DNA of 64,000 nt from Pseudenterobacter timonensis. Its GTDB lineage: Bacteria; Pseudomonadota; Gammaproteobacteria; Enterobacterales; Enterobacteriaceae. Position 1 is the stretch's first letter, and every line of letters begins with the position of its first letter. The stretch is taken from the NCBI RefSeq assembly GCF_900021175.1, contig NZ_FCOP01000010.1, positions 792,342 to 856,341 on the forward strand. Direction: 5' to 3'. The notes under the pieces were generated by a model. That model was not told the origin of the DNA, did not search any database, and saw nothing but the letters and a program-made list of their open reading frames with translations. The position numbers and the translations under genes are program-made. Below, piece by piece: positions 50,638 to 60,981 of the stretch.

Positions 50638-51858
50638 TTATGAGATCACTTTCGGTCGCTGATTTTTAATGCGGTACATATGGCGATCTGCCTGTTCCAG
50701 CAGTTTTTCGACCGATTCATTTTCCCACGCCAGCGCAAAGCCAACGCTGAGGGTGAGGGTAACGGATTCGCCATTGTGGAGATTAAATGGCTGGAGGAAA
50801 CGGTGCGTCAGCCCGCTACAGATCTTTTGCACGTCGGAACGGGAGTGCACGCCATAGAGGATCATCGCAAACTCATCGCCCCCCAGCCGGAATGAGGGAT
50901 GGCGTTTCCCGCCAAATTCCACCATTCGACTTGCCACTTCAATCAGCACGCAATCCCCGGCGGCGTGTCCCCAGGTATCGTTAATTGCTTTAAAGTTATC
51001 GCCATCGAGAAACAGCAGGGCGGCGCTGCTTTTTGCCGGAGAGTCGTTCATCAGCGACGCAAGCGCGTTGCGAAAGGCGGCCCGGTTAGCCAGGCCGGTC
51101 AGCGGATCGTGCATGGCGGTGCGTAACAGCTGGGCGTTCTTCGCCTGTAGCTTGAGCTGCCACTCCTCCATCTCGTCAAGCAGGCTGTTGAAATCCTGGC
51201 CGAAGCGGTGAAATTCCTCGATCCGCTCTTCAGAAACCCGGCGGGTAAAGTCGCGGTTGGTGCGCACGTCGTGAACCACATCAGTAATGTTCTGCAGGGC
51301 AGCCACCACGCCGTTATGCAGGGAGCGGGTGATCGTAAGCGCCACAAGCGAGGTAAGCAGAATGGAGCCGGTCAGGACGGCAAACGAAAGCCAGATAAAG
51401 TGGCCGATGAGATTGTCGCGCGCGGTAATGCGGACCTCACCAATAAGCGTGCCGTTATGCCAGACGGGGTGCGTCACCGGGACGGGAAAGAGCCAGTGGC
51501 TGATGAACGTATTAAAGGTGTCAGGATTGTTTTTCGGCTTCCACGTCCAGCGGGCGAAGGGCTGATGATTTCTGTCGATAACCTCCGCCATGTCAAACTG
51601 CCCTTGTTTGCCCAGCGTGGCGAGCGTTTCTGTGGCGGCGACGGCGTCATTAAAAACCAGCGCCGCCTCCAGGCTACGGCTCAGGGTGGCGCTGGTCAGT
51701 TCGAGATTTTTTTGCGCGTACTGTTTAAGCGTTACCACGGAAGCCACAGACAATAGCAGCCATATTATTGTCATTGTAATAACCACGCTTATTACACTTA
51801 TGCGCCGCAACGTTCTTTTAAAGGTCGGGCGCGATGCTGGCGTAAATTCCTTATTCAT
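50638..51858 (-). CDS. dgcN: DgcN (YfiN), membrane diguanylate cyclase
   Basis: The protein has 406 residues. Two membrane helices flank a periplasmic PAS-like domain, followed by HAMP and a GGDEF domain with the intact active site RLGGDEFAM. It makes c-di-GMP and, in E. coli, also arrests cell division under envelope stress. ATG at 51858 (MNKEFTPAS) overlaps the yfiR end by 8 bp; upstream in-frame start at 51876 is rejected. Confidence 0.93.
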   Translation of the reverse strand: MNKEFTPASRPTFKRTLRRISVISVVITMTIIWLLLSVASVVTLKQYAQKNLELTSATLSRSLEAALVFNDAVAATETLATLGKQGQFDMAEVIDRNHQPFARWTWKPKNNPDTFNTFISHWLFPVPVTHPVWHNGTLIGEVRITARDNLIGHFIWLSFAVLTGSILLTSLVALTITRSLHNGVVAALQNITDVVHDVRTNRDFTRRVSEERIEEFHRFGQDFNSLLDEMEEWQLKLQAKNAQLLRTAMHDPLTGLANRAAFRNALASLMNDSPAKSSAALLFLDGDNFKAINDTWGHAAGDCVLIEVASRMVEFGGKRHPSFRLGGDEFAMILYGVHSRSDVQKICSGLTHRFLQPFNLHNGESVTLTLSVGFALAWENESVEKLLEQADRHMYRIKNQRPKVIS

Positions 51859-52384
51859 GCTTCTTGTTCCGGGCAAGTATTAATACATCCGGATTGACTC
51901 TTACGCCGCTGCGAGACAGCGCATCCAGATTGACGGAAAATCTGACTATGTCATCACGGATAATCAGGCAGAACGCACTGCCAATAACGCATTCAGGATT
52001 TTGTTCTGCAATTAATAACAGCGGCTTCCCCTGATAGCGCTTAATTAATTCCAGCTGATCGGCAGGCGATTCGGCGCCAAAATAGATGGCATTACAGCCA
52101 GCGGCCAGCGCGTCTGGCGCATCATGCACCATAACGGGAATATAAGGGAGGGGCGTTGCCCCGGCCTCGCTTAATGTCAGGTAATAGCGGGCGCTACGAT
52201 AAATACAGAGGCGGGGCAATTCATCAAGCGATGGCCAGCGGGTATAACTGACGATGCCTGTCACAATTGACCGTACGGATTTAGCGGTTGCCGCCTGCAT
52301 ATCGGTGTTGGCCGAAGCATTGACGCACCATAGCGTAAGCGCCAGCAAAAGCGGGCATAAAGCGATATAAAAAATATGTCTCAC
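51851..52384 (-). CDS. yfiR: YfiR, periplasmic inhibitor of DgcN
   Basis: The protein has 177 residues with a signal peptide ([21 protein letters not shown]) and the DUF4154/YfiR domain ([29 protein letters not shown]). Cysteine pairs in the mature part support redox control described for the family. It represses DgcN in the periplasm. It overlaps dgcN, so they are co-expressed. Confidence 0.93.
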   Translation of the reverse strand: MRHIFYIALCPLLLALTLWCVNASANTDMQAATAKSVRSIVTGIVSYTRWPSLDELPRLCIYRSARYYLTLSEAGATPLPYIPVMVHDAPDALAAGCNAIYFGAESPADQLELIKRYQGKPLLLIAEQNPECVIGSAFCLIIRDDIVRFSVNLDALSRSGVRVNPDVLILARNKKHE

Positions 52385-52537
52385 CAGAATCCGCCATACT
52401 GCTCTGGAATTAATTTTTGCAGGTTATAGCGGGCAGATTATCAGTTTTAGCTTAATCCGTCATTAAGCAGCAATTAACTATTGTGTGACTTAAGCTAAAC
52501 TTCAGCCTGATATCAAAACTCTTTAAGTTGAGTCTTA

Positions 52538-52912
52538 TCAATTAAGCCGGGTCGTGCTTTCTCCTGCTTTCATTCCTCGTTGCCAGAGCGCCTGCAGCCG
52601 GTCGGTATCTTCCACCGTATCGCAGCTGGCAGGAAAACGTTTCCCGGCATATCCCAAGGCTTCGACAAAATTTTCAGTACAGATCGCTTTTTGCCCCCGC
52701 GCATACCCGCGCAGGTATTCTGCGCGATCGGTCTGAACGTGGCGGGACTCTCCGGCAAATTCATTAGCACGCTTTGCCGCCACGCCGCTTATGGCATCCT
52801 CTTTACCGATACTAAACCAGTCGGGATCGCTCCAGTTGGGCTGGTGCGTATAGGGGTCGACATGGCAGGCGGTAAGTATCAGCATCAGTAACGTAACAGC
52901 AGCCAGGCGCAT
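52538..52912 (-). CDS. yfiL: YfiL, DUF2799 lipoprotein
   Basis: The protein has 124 residues with a lipobox (LILTACH, Cys 16). The mature part has WFSIGKEDAISGVAAKRANEFA and EYLRGYARGQKAICT, the DUF2799 pattern. Function unknown. It shares an upstream region with the divergent aroF, whose TyrR boxes lie between. 153 bp of AT-rich sequence without a visible gene separate it from yfiR. Confidence 0.85.
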   Translation of the reverse strand: MRLAAVTLLMLILTACHVDPYTHQPNWSDPDWFSIGKEDAISGVAAKRANEFAGESRHVQTDRAEYLRGYARGQKAICTENFVEALGYAGKRFPASCDTVEDTDRLQALWQRGMKAGESTTRLN

Positions 52913-52998
52913 AAAGAACCTCTTTGGTCGATGAGTGAGTGTCTTTGTAATATTATCTTTACAGCATGAAGCGGATTTTTTATCAATAAAATAGTGGT

Positions 52999-53039
52999 TG
53001 TAAACTATTGTTTACGTATTTTGGATTGAAATCTTTACT
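52999..53039 (+). promoter_or_regulatory. TyrR boxes of aroF-tyrA
   Basis: TGTAAA-N6-TTTACG at 52999-53016 is nearly the full consensus TGTAAA-N6-TTTACA. A weaker TGGATT-N6-TTTACT lies at 53022-53039, 23 bp on. A strong and a weak box on the same face of the helix is the usual layout for tyrosine-dependent repression. A GATAAT -10 box preceded by TG lies at 53046-53051. Confidence 0.85.
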
Positions 53040-53109
53040 GGCTGTGATAATGTACTTTCACCTCTTCTGAGGAAACCTACTATCGCAAACGAGCATCAGG
53101 ATCGCCATC

Positions 53110-54180
53110 ATGCAAAAAGACGCGCTGAACAACGTACATATCGCCGATGAACACGTATTAATTACGCCAGACCAGCTTAAGTGTGAGTTTCCGCTTAGCG
53201 CTGAGCAGACCCATCAGATTGAACGCTCCCGTCAGACGATCTCGGATATCATTGCCGGTCGTGACCCGCGTCTGCTGGTGGTGTGCGGACCTTGTTCTAT
53301 TCACGATCCTGAAGCCGCGCTCGAATATGCTCGTCGATTTAAAAGCTTAGCCGCAGAGGTCAGCGATAGCCTCTATCTGGTTATGCGCGTCTATTTTGAA
53401 AAGCCCCGCACCACCGTGGGCTGGAAAGGGCTGATTAACGATCCGCATATGGATGGTTCGTTTGACGTGGAGGCGGGTCTGAAGATTGCGCGCCGCCTGC
53501 TGGTGGAGCTGGTGAGCATGGGGCTACCGCTGGCGACCGAGGCGCTGGATCCTAACAGTCCGCAATATCTTGGCGATCTCTTTAGCTGGTCGGCTATCGG
53601 CGCGCGCACCACGGAGTCGCAGACCCACCGCGAGATGGCCTCCGGTCTGTCGATGCCGGTTGGTTTTAAAAATGGTACCGACGGCAGCCTGGCAACGGCT
53701 ATCAATGCCATGCGCGCCGCCGCGATGCCGCACCGCTTTGTTGGCATCAACCAGGCCGGGCAGGTCTGCCTGCTGCGTACCCAGGGCAACCCGGATGGTC
53801 ACGTCATTCTGCGCGGCGGTAAAGCGCCGAACTATAGCCCGGCTGACGTGGCGCAATGCGAAAAAGAGATGGAACAGGCGGGACTGCGTCCGGCTCTGAT
53901 GGTAGATTGCAGCCATGGTAACTCCAACAAAGATTATCGTCGCCAGCCTGCGGTCGCGGAATCCGTTGTCGCCCAGATAAAGGATGGCAACCGCTCCATT
54001 ATCGGCCTGATGATTGAGAGTAATATTCACGAGGGCAACCAGTCGTCCGAACAGCCGCGCAGCGCCATGGAATATGGCGTATCGGTAACGGATGCCTGCA
54101 TCAGCTGGGAAACCACCGATGCGCTGCTGCGTGAGATCCACAACGATATAAAAGGCCAGCTGGCGACGCGTCTGGCTTAA
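53110..54180 (+). CDS. aroF: DAHP synthase, tyrosine-sensitive
   Basis: The protein has 356 residues, type I DAHP synthase. Motifs are [42 protein letters not shown] and [12 protein letters not shown]. The locus (with tyrA and TyrR boxes) identifies the tyrosine-inhibited isozyme. It condenses PEP and erythrose-4-phosphate. tyrA follows by 10 bp. Confidence 0.97.
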   Translation: MQKDALNNVHIADEHVLITPDQLKCEFPLSAEQTHQIERSRQTISDIIAGRDPRLLVVCGPCSIHDPEAALEYARRFKSLAAEVSDSLYLVMRVYFEKPRTTVGWKGLINDPHMDGSFDVEAGLKIARRLLVELVSMGLPLATEALDPNSPQYLGDLFSWSAIGARTTESQTHREMASGLSMPVGFKNGTDGSLATAINAMRAAAMPHRFVGINQAGQVCLLRTQGNPDGHVILRGGKAPNYSPADVAQCEKEMEQAGLRPALMVDCSHGNSNKDYRRQPAVAESVVAQIKDGNRSIIGLMIESNIHEGNQSSEQPRSAMEYGVSVTDACISWETTDALLREIHNDIKGQLATRLA

Positions 54181-54190
54181 GAGGTTAGTT

Positions 54191-55312
54191 ATGGTTGCAG
54201 AATTGACCGCGCTACGCGATCAAATTGATGAAGTGGATAAGGCGCTGCTGGATCTGCTGGCGCGCCGCATGGCACTGGTGGCGGAAGTGGGAGAGGTCAA
54301 AAGCAAATATGGCCTGCCGATTTACGTGCCGGAGCGCGAGGCCTCTATGCTGGCGTCGCGCCGCAACGAGGCGAAAGCGCTCGGCGTCTCGCCCGATCTT
54401 ATCGAGGATATCCTGCGCCGGGTGATGCGGGAATCCTACTCCAGCGAAAATGACAAAGGCTTTAAAACTCTCTGTCCAACGCTGCGCCCGGTAGTAATCG
54501 TCGGCGGCGGCGGGCAGATGGGCCGGCTGTTCGAGAAAATGCTGACGCTCTCCGGCTATCAGGTGCGTATTCTTGAAAAAGAGGACTGGGGGCATGCCCC
54601 GCAGCTGCTGGCGGATGCGGGAATGGTGATTGTCAGCGTGCCGATCCATGTGACCGAGCAGATTATCGCTAAACTGCCGCCGCTGCCGGAGGATTGCATT
54701 CTGGTGGATTTGGCCTCGGTGAAAAACGGCCCGCTGCAGGCGATGCTGGCAGTGCATAAAGGCCCTGTACTGGGGCTGCACCCGATGTTTGGCCCGGACA
54801 GCGGTAGCCTGGCGAAGCAGGTGGTGGTTTACTGCGATGGCCGCCAGCCGGAGGCCTACCAGTGGTTTCTGGAGCAGATCCAGGTCTGGGGGGCGCGTCT
54901 GCATCGTATCAGCGCCGTGGAGCACGATCAGAATATGGCCTTTATCCAGGCGCTGCGTCACTTCGCCACGTTCGCCTACGGGCTGCATCTGGCGGAAGAG
55001 AACGTGCAGCTGGAGCAGCTGCTGGCGCTCTCTTCGCCTATCTACCGGCTCGAGCTGGCGATGGTGGGACGACTGTTTGCCCAGGATCCGCAGCTTTATG
55101 CCGACATTATTATGTCGTCTGAAAATAATCTCTCCCTGATCAAACGCTACTACCAGCGTTTTGGCGAGGCGATTGCATTGCTGGAGCAAGGCGACAAGGC
55201 CGCGTTTATCGACAGCTTCCGCAAGGTGGAGCACTGGTTCGGTGACTACGCGACGCGCTTTCAGAGCGAGAGCCGCACGCTATTGCGACAGGCAAACGAC
55301 AGCCGACAATAG
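54191..55312 (+). CDS. tyrA: TyrA, bifunctional chorismate mutase / prephenate dehydrogenase
   Basis: The protein has 373 residues. The AroQ mutase domain (about 1-90: [30 protein letters not shown]) is fused to the NAD-dependent dehydrogenase ([14 protein letters not shown], then [16 protein letters not shown]). It makes 4-hydroxyphenylpyruvate for tyrosine. It is co-transcribed with aroF and followed by an intrinsic terminator. Confidence 0.98.
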   Translation: MVAELTALRDQIDEVDKALLDLLARRMALVAEVGEVKSKYGLPIYVPEREASMLASRRNEAKALGVSPDLIEDILRRVMRESYSSENDKGFKTLCPTLRPVVIVGGGGQMGRLFEKMLTLSGYQVRILEKEDWGHAPQLLADAGMVIVSVPIHVTEQIIAKLPPLPEDCILVDLASVKNGPLQAMLAVHKGPVLGLHPMFGPDSGSLAKQVVVYCDGRQPEAYQWFLEQIQVWGARLHRISAVEHDQNMAFIQALRHFATFAYGLHLAEENVQLEQLLALSSPIYRLELAMVGRLFAQDPQLYADIIMSSENNLSLIKRYYQRFGEAIALLEQGDKAAFIDSFRKVEHWFGDYATRFQSESRTLLRQANDSRQ

Positions 55313-55330
55313 AATGATGTATATACTCAA

Positions 55331-55355
55331 AGCCAGCACATCGCTGGCTTTTTTC
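55331..55355 (+). terminator. Terminator of aroF-tyrA
   Basis: AGCCAGC-ACATC-GCTGGCT followed by TTTTT lies 18 nt after the tyrA stop. The ribosome site of the next gene starts only 6 nt beyond it. Confidence 0.9.
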
Positions 55356-55371
55356 TTTTCTGGAGGTTGTC

Positions 55372-56244
55372 ATGGCTGAACCGCAGGTACTTTTTGACTA
55401 TACGGGCCACTTACCGGAGTGCCCTACCTGGAGCGAGAGCGAAAACGCGCTCTACTGGGCCGATATTCTGGAAGGGGAGATCCACCGTTTCGATCTCGCT
55501 TCGCGTGAACATAAGATCATTACTTTTCATGAAGAGGTAGGCTGTTTCGCCCTGCGCGAAAAGGGCGGCTTTATTGTCGCCATGCGCAATGCTATCTGGC
55601 TTTCCGATCAATATGGCCTGCTGCAGCATAAGATTTGCGATAACCCTTCTAACCCACAGCTGGCGCGCTTTAACGACGGGGGGACTGACTCCCGTGGCCG
55701 CTTTTATGCCGGCACGTTCTGGAGTCCGGGAGATTACAACGGCGCGTTGCTGATGCGCGTTGATAACGATCTTACCCCCAAAGTCATTCAGTGTGATATC
55801 CACGGTCATAACGGGCTGGCCTTTAGCCCGGATGGACGGTGGATGTTTACGTCAGATACGCCGAACGGGGTGATTTATCGCACGCCGCTCGACGAGGCGG
55901 GCGAACCGGGCCGGCGCGAGCTGTTCCGCCGTTTTCAGGAAGGGGAGGGGATCCCGGACGGGGCCGCGCTGGATATTGAGGGGTGCTACTGGAGCGCCAT
56001 GTTTGATGGCTGGCGGGTGGCGCGCTTTTCGCCGCAGGGCGAGCTGCTGGAGGAGATCCCGCTGCCGGTCCGCTGCCCTACGATGGTTTGCTTTGGCGGG
56101 GCCGACATGAAAACGCTCTTCATCACCACCACGCGGGAGAATATGGAGGGCGAGGAGCTGGCGCAATATCCGCTTTCTGGTGCTATCTTCACCCTGCCGG
56201 TGAGTGTGGCAGGGGTGAAGAAAGGTCCGTTTATCGAGCGTTAA
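55372..56244 (+). CDS. SMP-30/gluconolactonase-family hydrolase inserted between tyrA and pheA
   Basis: The protein has 290 residues and is a six-bladed propeller. Metal and active-site residues are visible: Glu in LPECPTW, Asn in [18 protein letters not shown], Asn in [21 protein letters not shown], and Asp in [12 protein letters not shown]. It could be a gluconolactonase, arabinolactonase or similar. A ribosome site TGGAGG precedes ATG. Its TAA overlaps the TAA of convergent pheA (shared bases 56242-56243). It lies downstream of the tyrA terminator without an evident promoter, so it may depend on read-through. Not present here in E. coli K-12. Confidence 0.88.
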   Translation: MAEPQVLFDYTGHLPECPTWSESENALYWADILEGEIHRFDLASREHKIITFHEEVGCFALREKGGFIVAMRNAIWLSDQYGLLQHKICDNPSNPQLARFNDGGTDSRGRFYAGTFWSPGDYNGALLMRVDNDLTPKVIQCDIHGHNGLAFSPDGRWMFTSDTPNGVIYRTPLDEAGEPGRRELFRRFQEGEGIPDGAALDIEGCYWSAMFDGWRVARFSPQGELLEEIPLPVRCPTMVCFGGADMKTLFITTTRENMEGEELAQYPLSGAIFTLPVSVAGVKKGPFIER

Positions 56245-57401
56245 ACGGGATCGACCGGCACCACGTTTTCGCCTGGATAACAGCCCAGTACCTTCATGGA
56301 GCGGGTAATATCGCCCAGTTCGCGCAGCGCCTTCTGCATGGAGGCGGAGTGCAGATTGGCCTGAATATCGAGATAGAACATCTCTTCCCACGGATTGCCG
56401 TGAATAGGACGGGATTCCAGTTTGGTCATGATCAGGTTGTGGTTGCGCAGTACCAGTAGCGCTTCCACCAGCGCGCCCGCCTGCTGGCCGGTCGCCATCA
56501 GCAGCGTGGTTTTGGCCGGAACCTGATCGGAGACGTTGATCGCTTTACGGGCCAGCACCAGAAAGCGGGTGATGTTTTGCGTCTGATTGGCCTGAATGCG
56601 TTCCAGCACCTGCAGGCCGTGGAGTGCGCCGCCCGCTTCGTTACCCAGCGCCGCCACGGTGGGGGAATTAATCTGCGCCACCTTTTCCATCGCTGCGGAG
56701 GTACTTTCGGTGTACTCAATTTGCCAGTCCGGGAAGCGCTTGAGGAACTGGGTGCACTGCTGAAAAGGCTGCGGATGGCTGTAAACCGTTTTAATGGCGC
56801 TCAGATCGGTGGTACCGCTCACCAGCACGCAGTGGTCGATAGGAAGATTGAGCTCGCCGACGATGGAGAGCGAGGTATGCTGCAGCAGATCGTAAACATC
56901 ATTGATGGCGCCGGAGCTGGTGTTCTCAACTGGCACAACGGCGTAGTCCGCCTGCCCGGTTTCCACCTGGCTGAAAATATCGGCGAATTTCGTGCAGCCG
57001 CTCTCTATAAACTCTTCAAAATGGCGGGCAGCATACTGACGCGCCGCCAGATGTGAATAGGAGCCCTTCGGCCCAAGGAACGCCACCCGTGCCGAGTGCG
57101 GATTGGTTTTATTCAGATGCTGTTGCAGCAGTGCCTGCTGGGTCAGGACCGAATCTTCAATGATGAGTTGGAACAGGCGAGTGATGTAGTGGGCGTCGAG
57201 ATGATGGTGTTTGCCGAGCTGGATAAGGCGCTCCAGCAGATCGCGCTCCCGGTCGATATCGCGTACCGGGCGGTGAGAGGCGAGCTTCGCCTTGCCCACC
57301 TCAACGGCGAGGGTGCGCCGCTCGGCAAGCAGCGCCAGTAATTTTTCATCCAGCGCGCTGATTCTTTCTCGCAGATCCAGTAACGGGTTTTCCTGTGTCA
57401 T
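56241..57401 (-). CDS. pheA: PheA, bifunctional chorismate mutase / prephenate dehydratase
   Basis: The protein has 386 residues, E. coli length. Domains are AroQ mutase ([30 protein letters not shown]), dehydratase ([33 protein letters not shown]) and the C-terminal ACT domain that binds phenylalanine ([32 protein letters not shown]). ATG at 57401 (MTQENPLL); an in-frame extension upstream crosses the attenuator and is rejected. Expression is set by the pheL attenuator. Confidence 0.98.
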   Translation of the reverse strand: MTQENPLLDLRERISALDEKLLALLAERRTLAVEVGKAKLASHRPVRDIDRERDLLERLIQLGKHHHLDAHYITRLFQLIIEDSVLTQQALLQQHLNKTNPHSARVAFLGPKGSYSHLAARQYAARHFEEFIESGCTKFADIFSQVETGQADYAVVPVENTSSGAINDVYDLLQHTSLSIVGELNLPIDHCVLVSGTTDLSAIKTVYSHPQPFQQCTQFLKRFPDWQIEYTESTSAAMEKVAQINSPTVAALGNEAGGALHGLQVLERIQANQTQNITRFLVLARKAINVSDQVPAKTTLLMATGQQAGALVEALLVLRNHNLIMTKLESRPIHGNPWEEMFYLDIQANLHSASMQKALRELGDITRSMKVLGCYPGENVVPVDPV

Positions 57402-57427
57402 AGCAGTGCCTGTTATGTTTATCGTTA

Positions 57428-57460
57428 TCAAAAAAAAGGCCCCCCGTTTCGGGAGGCCTT
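57428..57460 (-). terminator. pheA attenuator terminator
   Basis: On the minus strand AAGGCCTCCC-GAAAC-GGGGGGCCTT followed by eight T is the attenuator hairpin, 47 nt after the pheL stop and 27 nt before pheA. Confidence 0.9.
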
Positions 57461-57506
57461 GCTGTTCGTCCTGGCATTCTTTATCACACGACGACACGCC
57501 TCCCGT

Positions 57507-57554
57507 TCAGGGGAAGGTAAAAAAGAATGCAAAGAAAAACGGCGTGTGTTTCAT
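57507..57554 (-). CDS. pheL: PheL, phenylalanine-operon leader peptide
   Basis: The 15-residue peptide MKHTPFFFAFFFTFP has seven Phe codons and differs from E. coli only at residue 4. GACAGGATGAACAG precedes the ATG. When charged tRNA-Phe is scarce, the ribosome stalls here and the antiterminator forms, allowing pheA transcription. Confidence 0.96.
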   Translation of the reverse strand: MKHTPFFFAFFFTFP

Positions 57555-57611
57555 CTGTTCATCCTGTCTGTGATGACTTTAAAGTACCCGTACTGTTTTC
57601 ACCCTGTCAAT

Positions 57612-57636
57612 AAAAAACGCGCCCGAAGGCGCGTTA
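57612..57636 (-). terminator. raiA terminator
   Basis: AACGCGCC-TTC-GGGCGCGTT followed by TTTT on the minus strand, 23 nt beyond the raiA stop. Confidence 0.9.
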
Positions 57637-57658
57637 GCGGTAAACTCAATTTAAAGGA

Positions 57659-58057
<399 letters not shown>

Positions 58058-58227
58058 TCAAAATGTGTGATGTAAATCACGTAGTTTTGTCACTTTTTGT
58101 CAGTGAACTATTTTTGTGAGGCAGGACAGGGAGGGGGGAGATTTACCTTGTGAAAGTGCGAAATAACCGCCATATTTGATGGGATGCGTTGCCACTCAAC
58201 CGGTTCAGCAACGTTTGAAAAGCATAC

Positions 58228-58257
58228 AAAAACGGCAGCCTCAGGGCTGCCGTTTTG
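58228..58257. terminator. Terminator of bamD (bidirectional)
   Basis: AAACGGCAGCC and GGCTGCCGTTT around a short loop, with A-rich and T-rich flanks. It ends bamD and shields the raiA promoter region. Confidence 0.9.
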
Positions 58258-58272
58258 TCTGTTTCAGGACAC

Positions 58273-59010
58273 TCAGGTATTGCTGCTGTTCGCGGCGATA
58301 ATCTTCGCGACTTTCTCAGCCTGCGCATTCATCTGCATCTGACGGTAGGCGTTCTCCATCAGCTTCAGCCCATCGCGTGTTGCCTGCGTATCCGGGTAAT
58401 CACGCAGCATGCCTTCGACACGGTTTACCACCGCAACCCAGGCGCCACGGCGTGTATAGTATTCGGCCACGGAGTATTCATATTTCGCCAGACGATCTTT
58501 CAGGAAGACCAGGCGTTTTGTGGCATCCGTCACGTACTGGCTGTTCGGGTAGCTGCGCACCAGTTTGGAGAAGTCATTAAACGCATCGCGGGCGTGCTGC
58601 GGATCGCGATCGGAACGATCGACGCCAAAGAAGCCCTGCAGCGCGCTGTCATCGAGCGCCATGTTGGTCAGGCCGCGCATGTACATGACGTAGTCGATAT
58701 TCGGATGAGTCGGGTTCAGGCGCATGAAGCGATCGATGGTCGCCTGAGCCAGCGGCAGATCGGCGTTTTTATAGTAGGCGTAGATAAGATCTAACTGCAC
58801 CTGTTGGGAATACGGGCCAAAAGGATAACGGTTATCCAGCGCTTCCAGTTGCGTTATCGCCTGTTTCCAGTTACCGTCCTGCAGTTTTTGTTGTGCAGTC
58901 GCGTAGATTTCATTCGGCGGATTGTCAGGGACCTGTTCATTCGAACCGGAGCAGCCCACCAGAGCCAGGCTTAACGTGGCCGCTGCCACCAGATATTTCA
59001 TGCGCGTCAT
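58273..59010 (-). CDS. bamD: BamD, essential outer membrane assembly lipoprotein
   Basis: The protein has 245 residues with a lipobox (LALVGCSG, Cys 20) and TPR repeats ([36 protein letters not shown]). It bridges BamA to BamC and BamE. It is divergent from rluD. Confidence 0.97.
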   Translation of the reverse strand: MTRMKYLVAAATLSLALVGCSGSNEQVPDNPPNEIYATAQQKLQDGNWKQAITQLEALDNRYPFGPYSQQVQLDLIYAYYKNADLPLAQATIDRFMRLNPTHPNIDYVMYMRGLTNMALDDSALQGFFGVDRSDRDPQHARDAFNDFSKLVRSYPNSQYVTDATKRLVFLKDRLAKYEYSVAEYYTRRGAWVAVVNRVEGMLRDYPDTQATRDGLKLMENAYRQMQMNAQAEKVAKIIAANSSNT

Positions 59011-59141
59011 GACGTTTTGACTTTCCTCAAATGTTTGTCCGGGAGAATCTCTGTTCCTGCTCCCGATTAAGACCAGCTACAATAGCACACTATATTAAAC
59101 GGCAAAGCCGTAAAACCCAACGTTAAACGAAGAAGCAGTTT

Positions 59142-60122
59142 ATGGCACAACGAGTAGAACTCACCGCAACAGTCTCCGAAAATCAGCTCGGTCAACGCTT
59201 AGATCAGGCTTTGGCTGAAATGTTCCCTGATTATTCGCGTTCACGCATAAAAGAATGGATCCTTGACCAGCGCGTGCTGGTTAACGGCGTAGTCTGGGAC
59301 AAACCAAAAGAGAAAGTGTTAGGTGGGGAAGTGGTCGCCATCAATGCTGAAATCGAAGAAGAGATGCGCTTCGAGCCGCAGGCTATCCCGCTGAATATTG
59401 TCTATGAAGATGACGACATCCTCGTTATCAATAAGCCACGCGATCTGGTGGTGCATCCGGGGGCGGGTAACCCTGACGGGACGGTGCTTAACGCGCTGCT
59501 CCATTACTATCCGCCGATTATTGATGTTCCGCGCGCGGGCATTGTTCATCGTCTGGATAAAGATACTACTGGCCTGATGGTGGTCGCCAAAACCATCCCG
59601 GCGCAGACCCGTCTGGTCGAGTCGCTGCAGCTGCGTGAAATCACCCGCGAATATGAAGCGGTGGCGATTGGGCATATGACCGCAGGCGGTACGGTGGATG
59701 AACCTATCAGCCGCCACCCCACCAAGCGCACCCATATGTCAGTACACCCTATGGGAAAACCGGCGGTCACGCACTATCGCATTATGGAACATTTCCGCGT
59801 GCACACGCGTCTGCGTCTGCGTCTCGAGACGGGCCGTACGCACCAGATCCGCGTTCATATGGCGCACATTACCCATCCGCTGGTGGGGGACCAGGTCTAT
59901 GGCGGCCGTCCGCGTCCACCGAAAGGGGCGTCCGAGGCGTTTATCAACGCGCTGCGTAAATTTGATCGCCAGGCGCTCCACGCGACGATGCTGCGTCTTT
60001 ATCACCCGATCAGCGGGATTGAGATGGAGTGGCATGCGCCGATTCCGCAGGATATGGTGGATCTTATCGAGGCGATGCGCGCCGATTTTGAAGAACATAA
60101 GGATCAGGTGGACTGGCTATGA
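59142..60122 (+). CDS. rluD: RluD, 23S rRNA pseudouridine synthase
   Basis: The protein has 326 residues. An N-terminal S4 domain (QRLDQALAEMFPDYSRSRIKEWI) precedes the RluA-type catalytic domain with HRLDKDTTGL, which carries the catalytic Asp. It modifies U1911, U1915 and U1917 of 23S rRNA. It overlaps pgeF by ATGA. Confidence 0.98.
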   Translation: MAQRVELTATVSENQLGQRLDQALAEMFPDYSRSRIKEWILDQRVLVNGVVWDKPKEKVLGGEVVAINAEIEEEMRFEPQAIPLNIVYEDDDILVINKPRDLVVHPGAGNPDGTVLNALLHYYPPIIDVPRAGIVHRLDKDTTGLMVVAKTIPAQTRLVESLQLREITREYEAVAIGHMTAGGTVDEPISRHPTKRTHMSVHPMGKPAVTHYRIMEHFRVHTRLRLRLETGRTHQIRVHMAHITHPLVGDQVYGGRPRPPKGASEAFINALRKFDRQALHATMLRLYHPISGIEMEWHAPIPQDMVDLIEAMRADFEEHKDQVDWL

Positions 60123-60850
60123 CCCGGTTGATTGTTCCGCAGTGGCCGCTGCCGGAAGGGGTGGCTGCCTGTAGTACCACCCGCATCGGCGGCGTCAGCC
60201 AGGGGCCGTGGGAATCCCTCAATCTCGGCGCCCACTGCGGCGATAATCCAGAGCATGTGGAAGAGAACCGCCAGCGCGCTTTTGTTGCCGGAGGATTACC
60301 GTCAAAACCGGTATGGCTGGAGCAGGTGCATGGCAAGGCGGTGCTACAGCTGACGGGCGAGCCTTACGATTCTAAGCGTGCGGATGCTTCATACAGCCGC
60401 ACCCCCGGTACCGTATGCGCCGTTATGACTGCTGACTGCCTGCCGGTGCTCTTTTGCAACCGCGCGGGAACCGAAGTCGCGGCGGCGCATGCTGGCTGGC
60501 GCGGCCTGTGCGAAGGGGTGCTAGAAGAGACTGTCGCCTGCTTTGCCGATCGTCCTGAAAATATCCTTGCCTGGCTTGGCCCGGCCATTGGTCCCGCGGC
60601 CTTCGAGGTCGGCCCGGAGGTGCGTGAGGCGTTTATGACAAAAGATGCCCGGGCAGGGGAGGCGTTTCTGGCAAAAGGGGAAAAATATCTGGCTGATATT
60701 TATCAGCTTGCTCGCCAGCGCCTGAATCAGGCTGGAGTTACGCAGATCTTCGGCGGCGAACGCTGTACCTTCAGCGAAAAAGGCGAATTTTTCTCCTGGC
60801 GTCGCGATAAGACCACTGGTCGTATGGCAAGTTTCATTTGGCTGATATAA
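60119..60850 (+). CDS. pgeF: PgeF (YfiH), peptidoglycan-editing polyphenol-oxidase family protein
   Basis: The protein has 243 residues of the DUF152/laccase-domain family. Metal-binding residues lie in WLEQVHG, MTADCLPVLF and HAGWRGL. In E. coli it removes wrongly incorporated L-Ser from UDP-MurNAc. It is co-translated with rluD. Confidence 0.95.
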   Translation: MTRLIVPQWPLPEGVAACSTTRIGGVSQGPWESLNLGAHCGDNPEHVEENRQRAFVAGGLPSKPVWLEQVHGKAVLQLTGEPYDSKRADASYSRTPGTVCAVMTADCLPVLFCNRAGTEVAAAHAGWRGLCEGVLEETVACFADRPENILAWLGPAIGPAAFEVGPEVREAFMTKDARAGEAFLAKGEKYLADIYQLARQRLNQAGVTQIFGGERCTFSEKGEFFSWRRDKTTGRMASFIWLI

Positions 60851-60911
60851 CCTAAAGAATCAAGACGATCCGACGCAGGCGGTTTTCTTTTCGCATAATT
60901 AAGGTCATTCA

Positions 60912-60940
60912 CCTTGAATAATTGAGGGATGACCTCATTT
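60912..60940 (+). promoter_or_regulatory. Sigma-32 heat-shock promoter of clpB
   Basis: CTTGAA (60913-60918), a 14-nt spacer and CCTCATTT (60933-60940) fit the RpoH consensus. It lies 42 bp upstream of the clpB ATG. Confidence 0.9.
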
Positions 60941-60981
60941 AATCTCCAGTAGCAATTTTGACCTGTATTATGGGAGGAGTT

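Noticed and set aside
57402..57497. Upstream extension of pheA by 32 codons
   Set aside because: It translates the attenuator hairpin; ATG 57401 and the pheL leader match the known arrangement.
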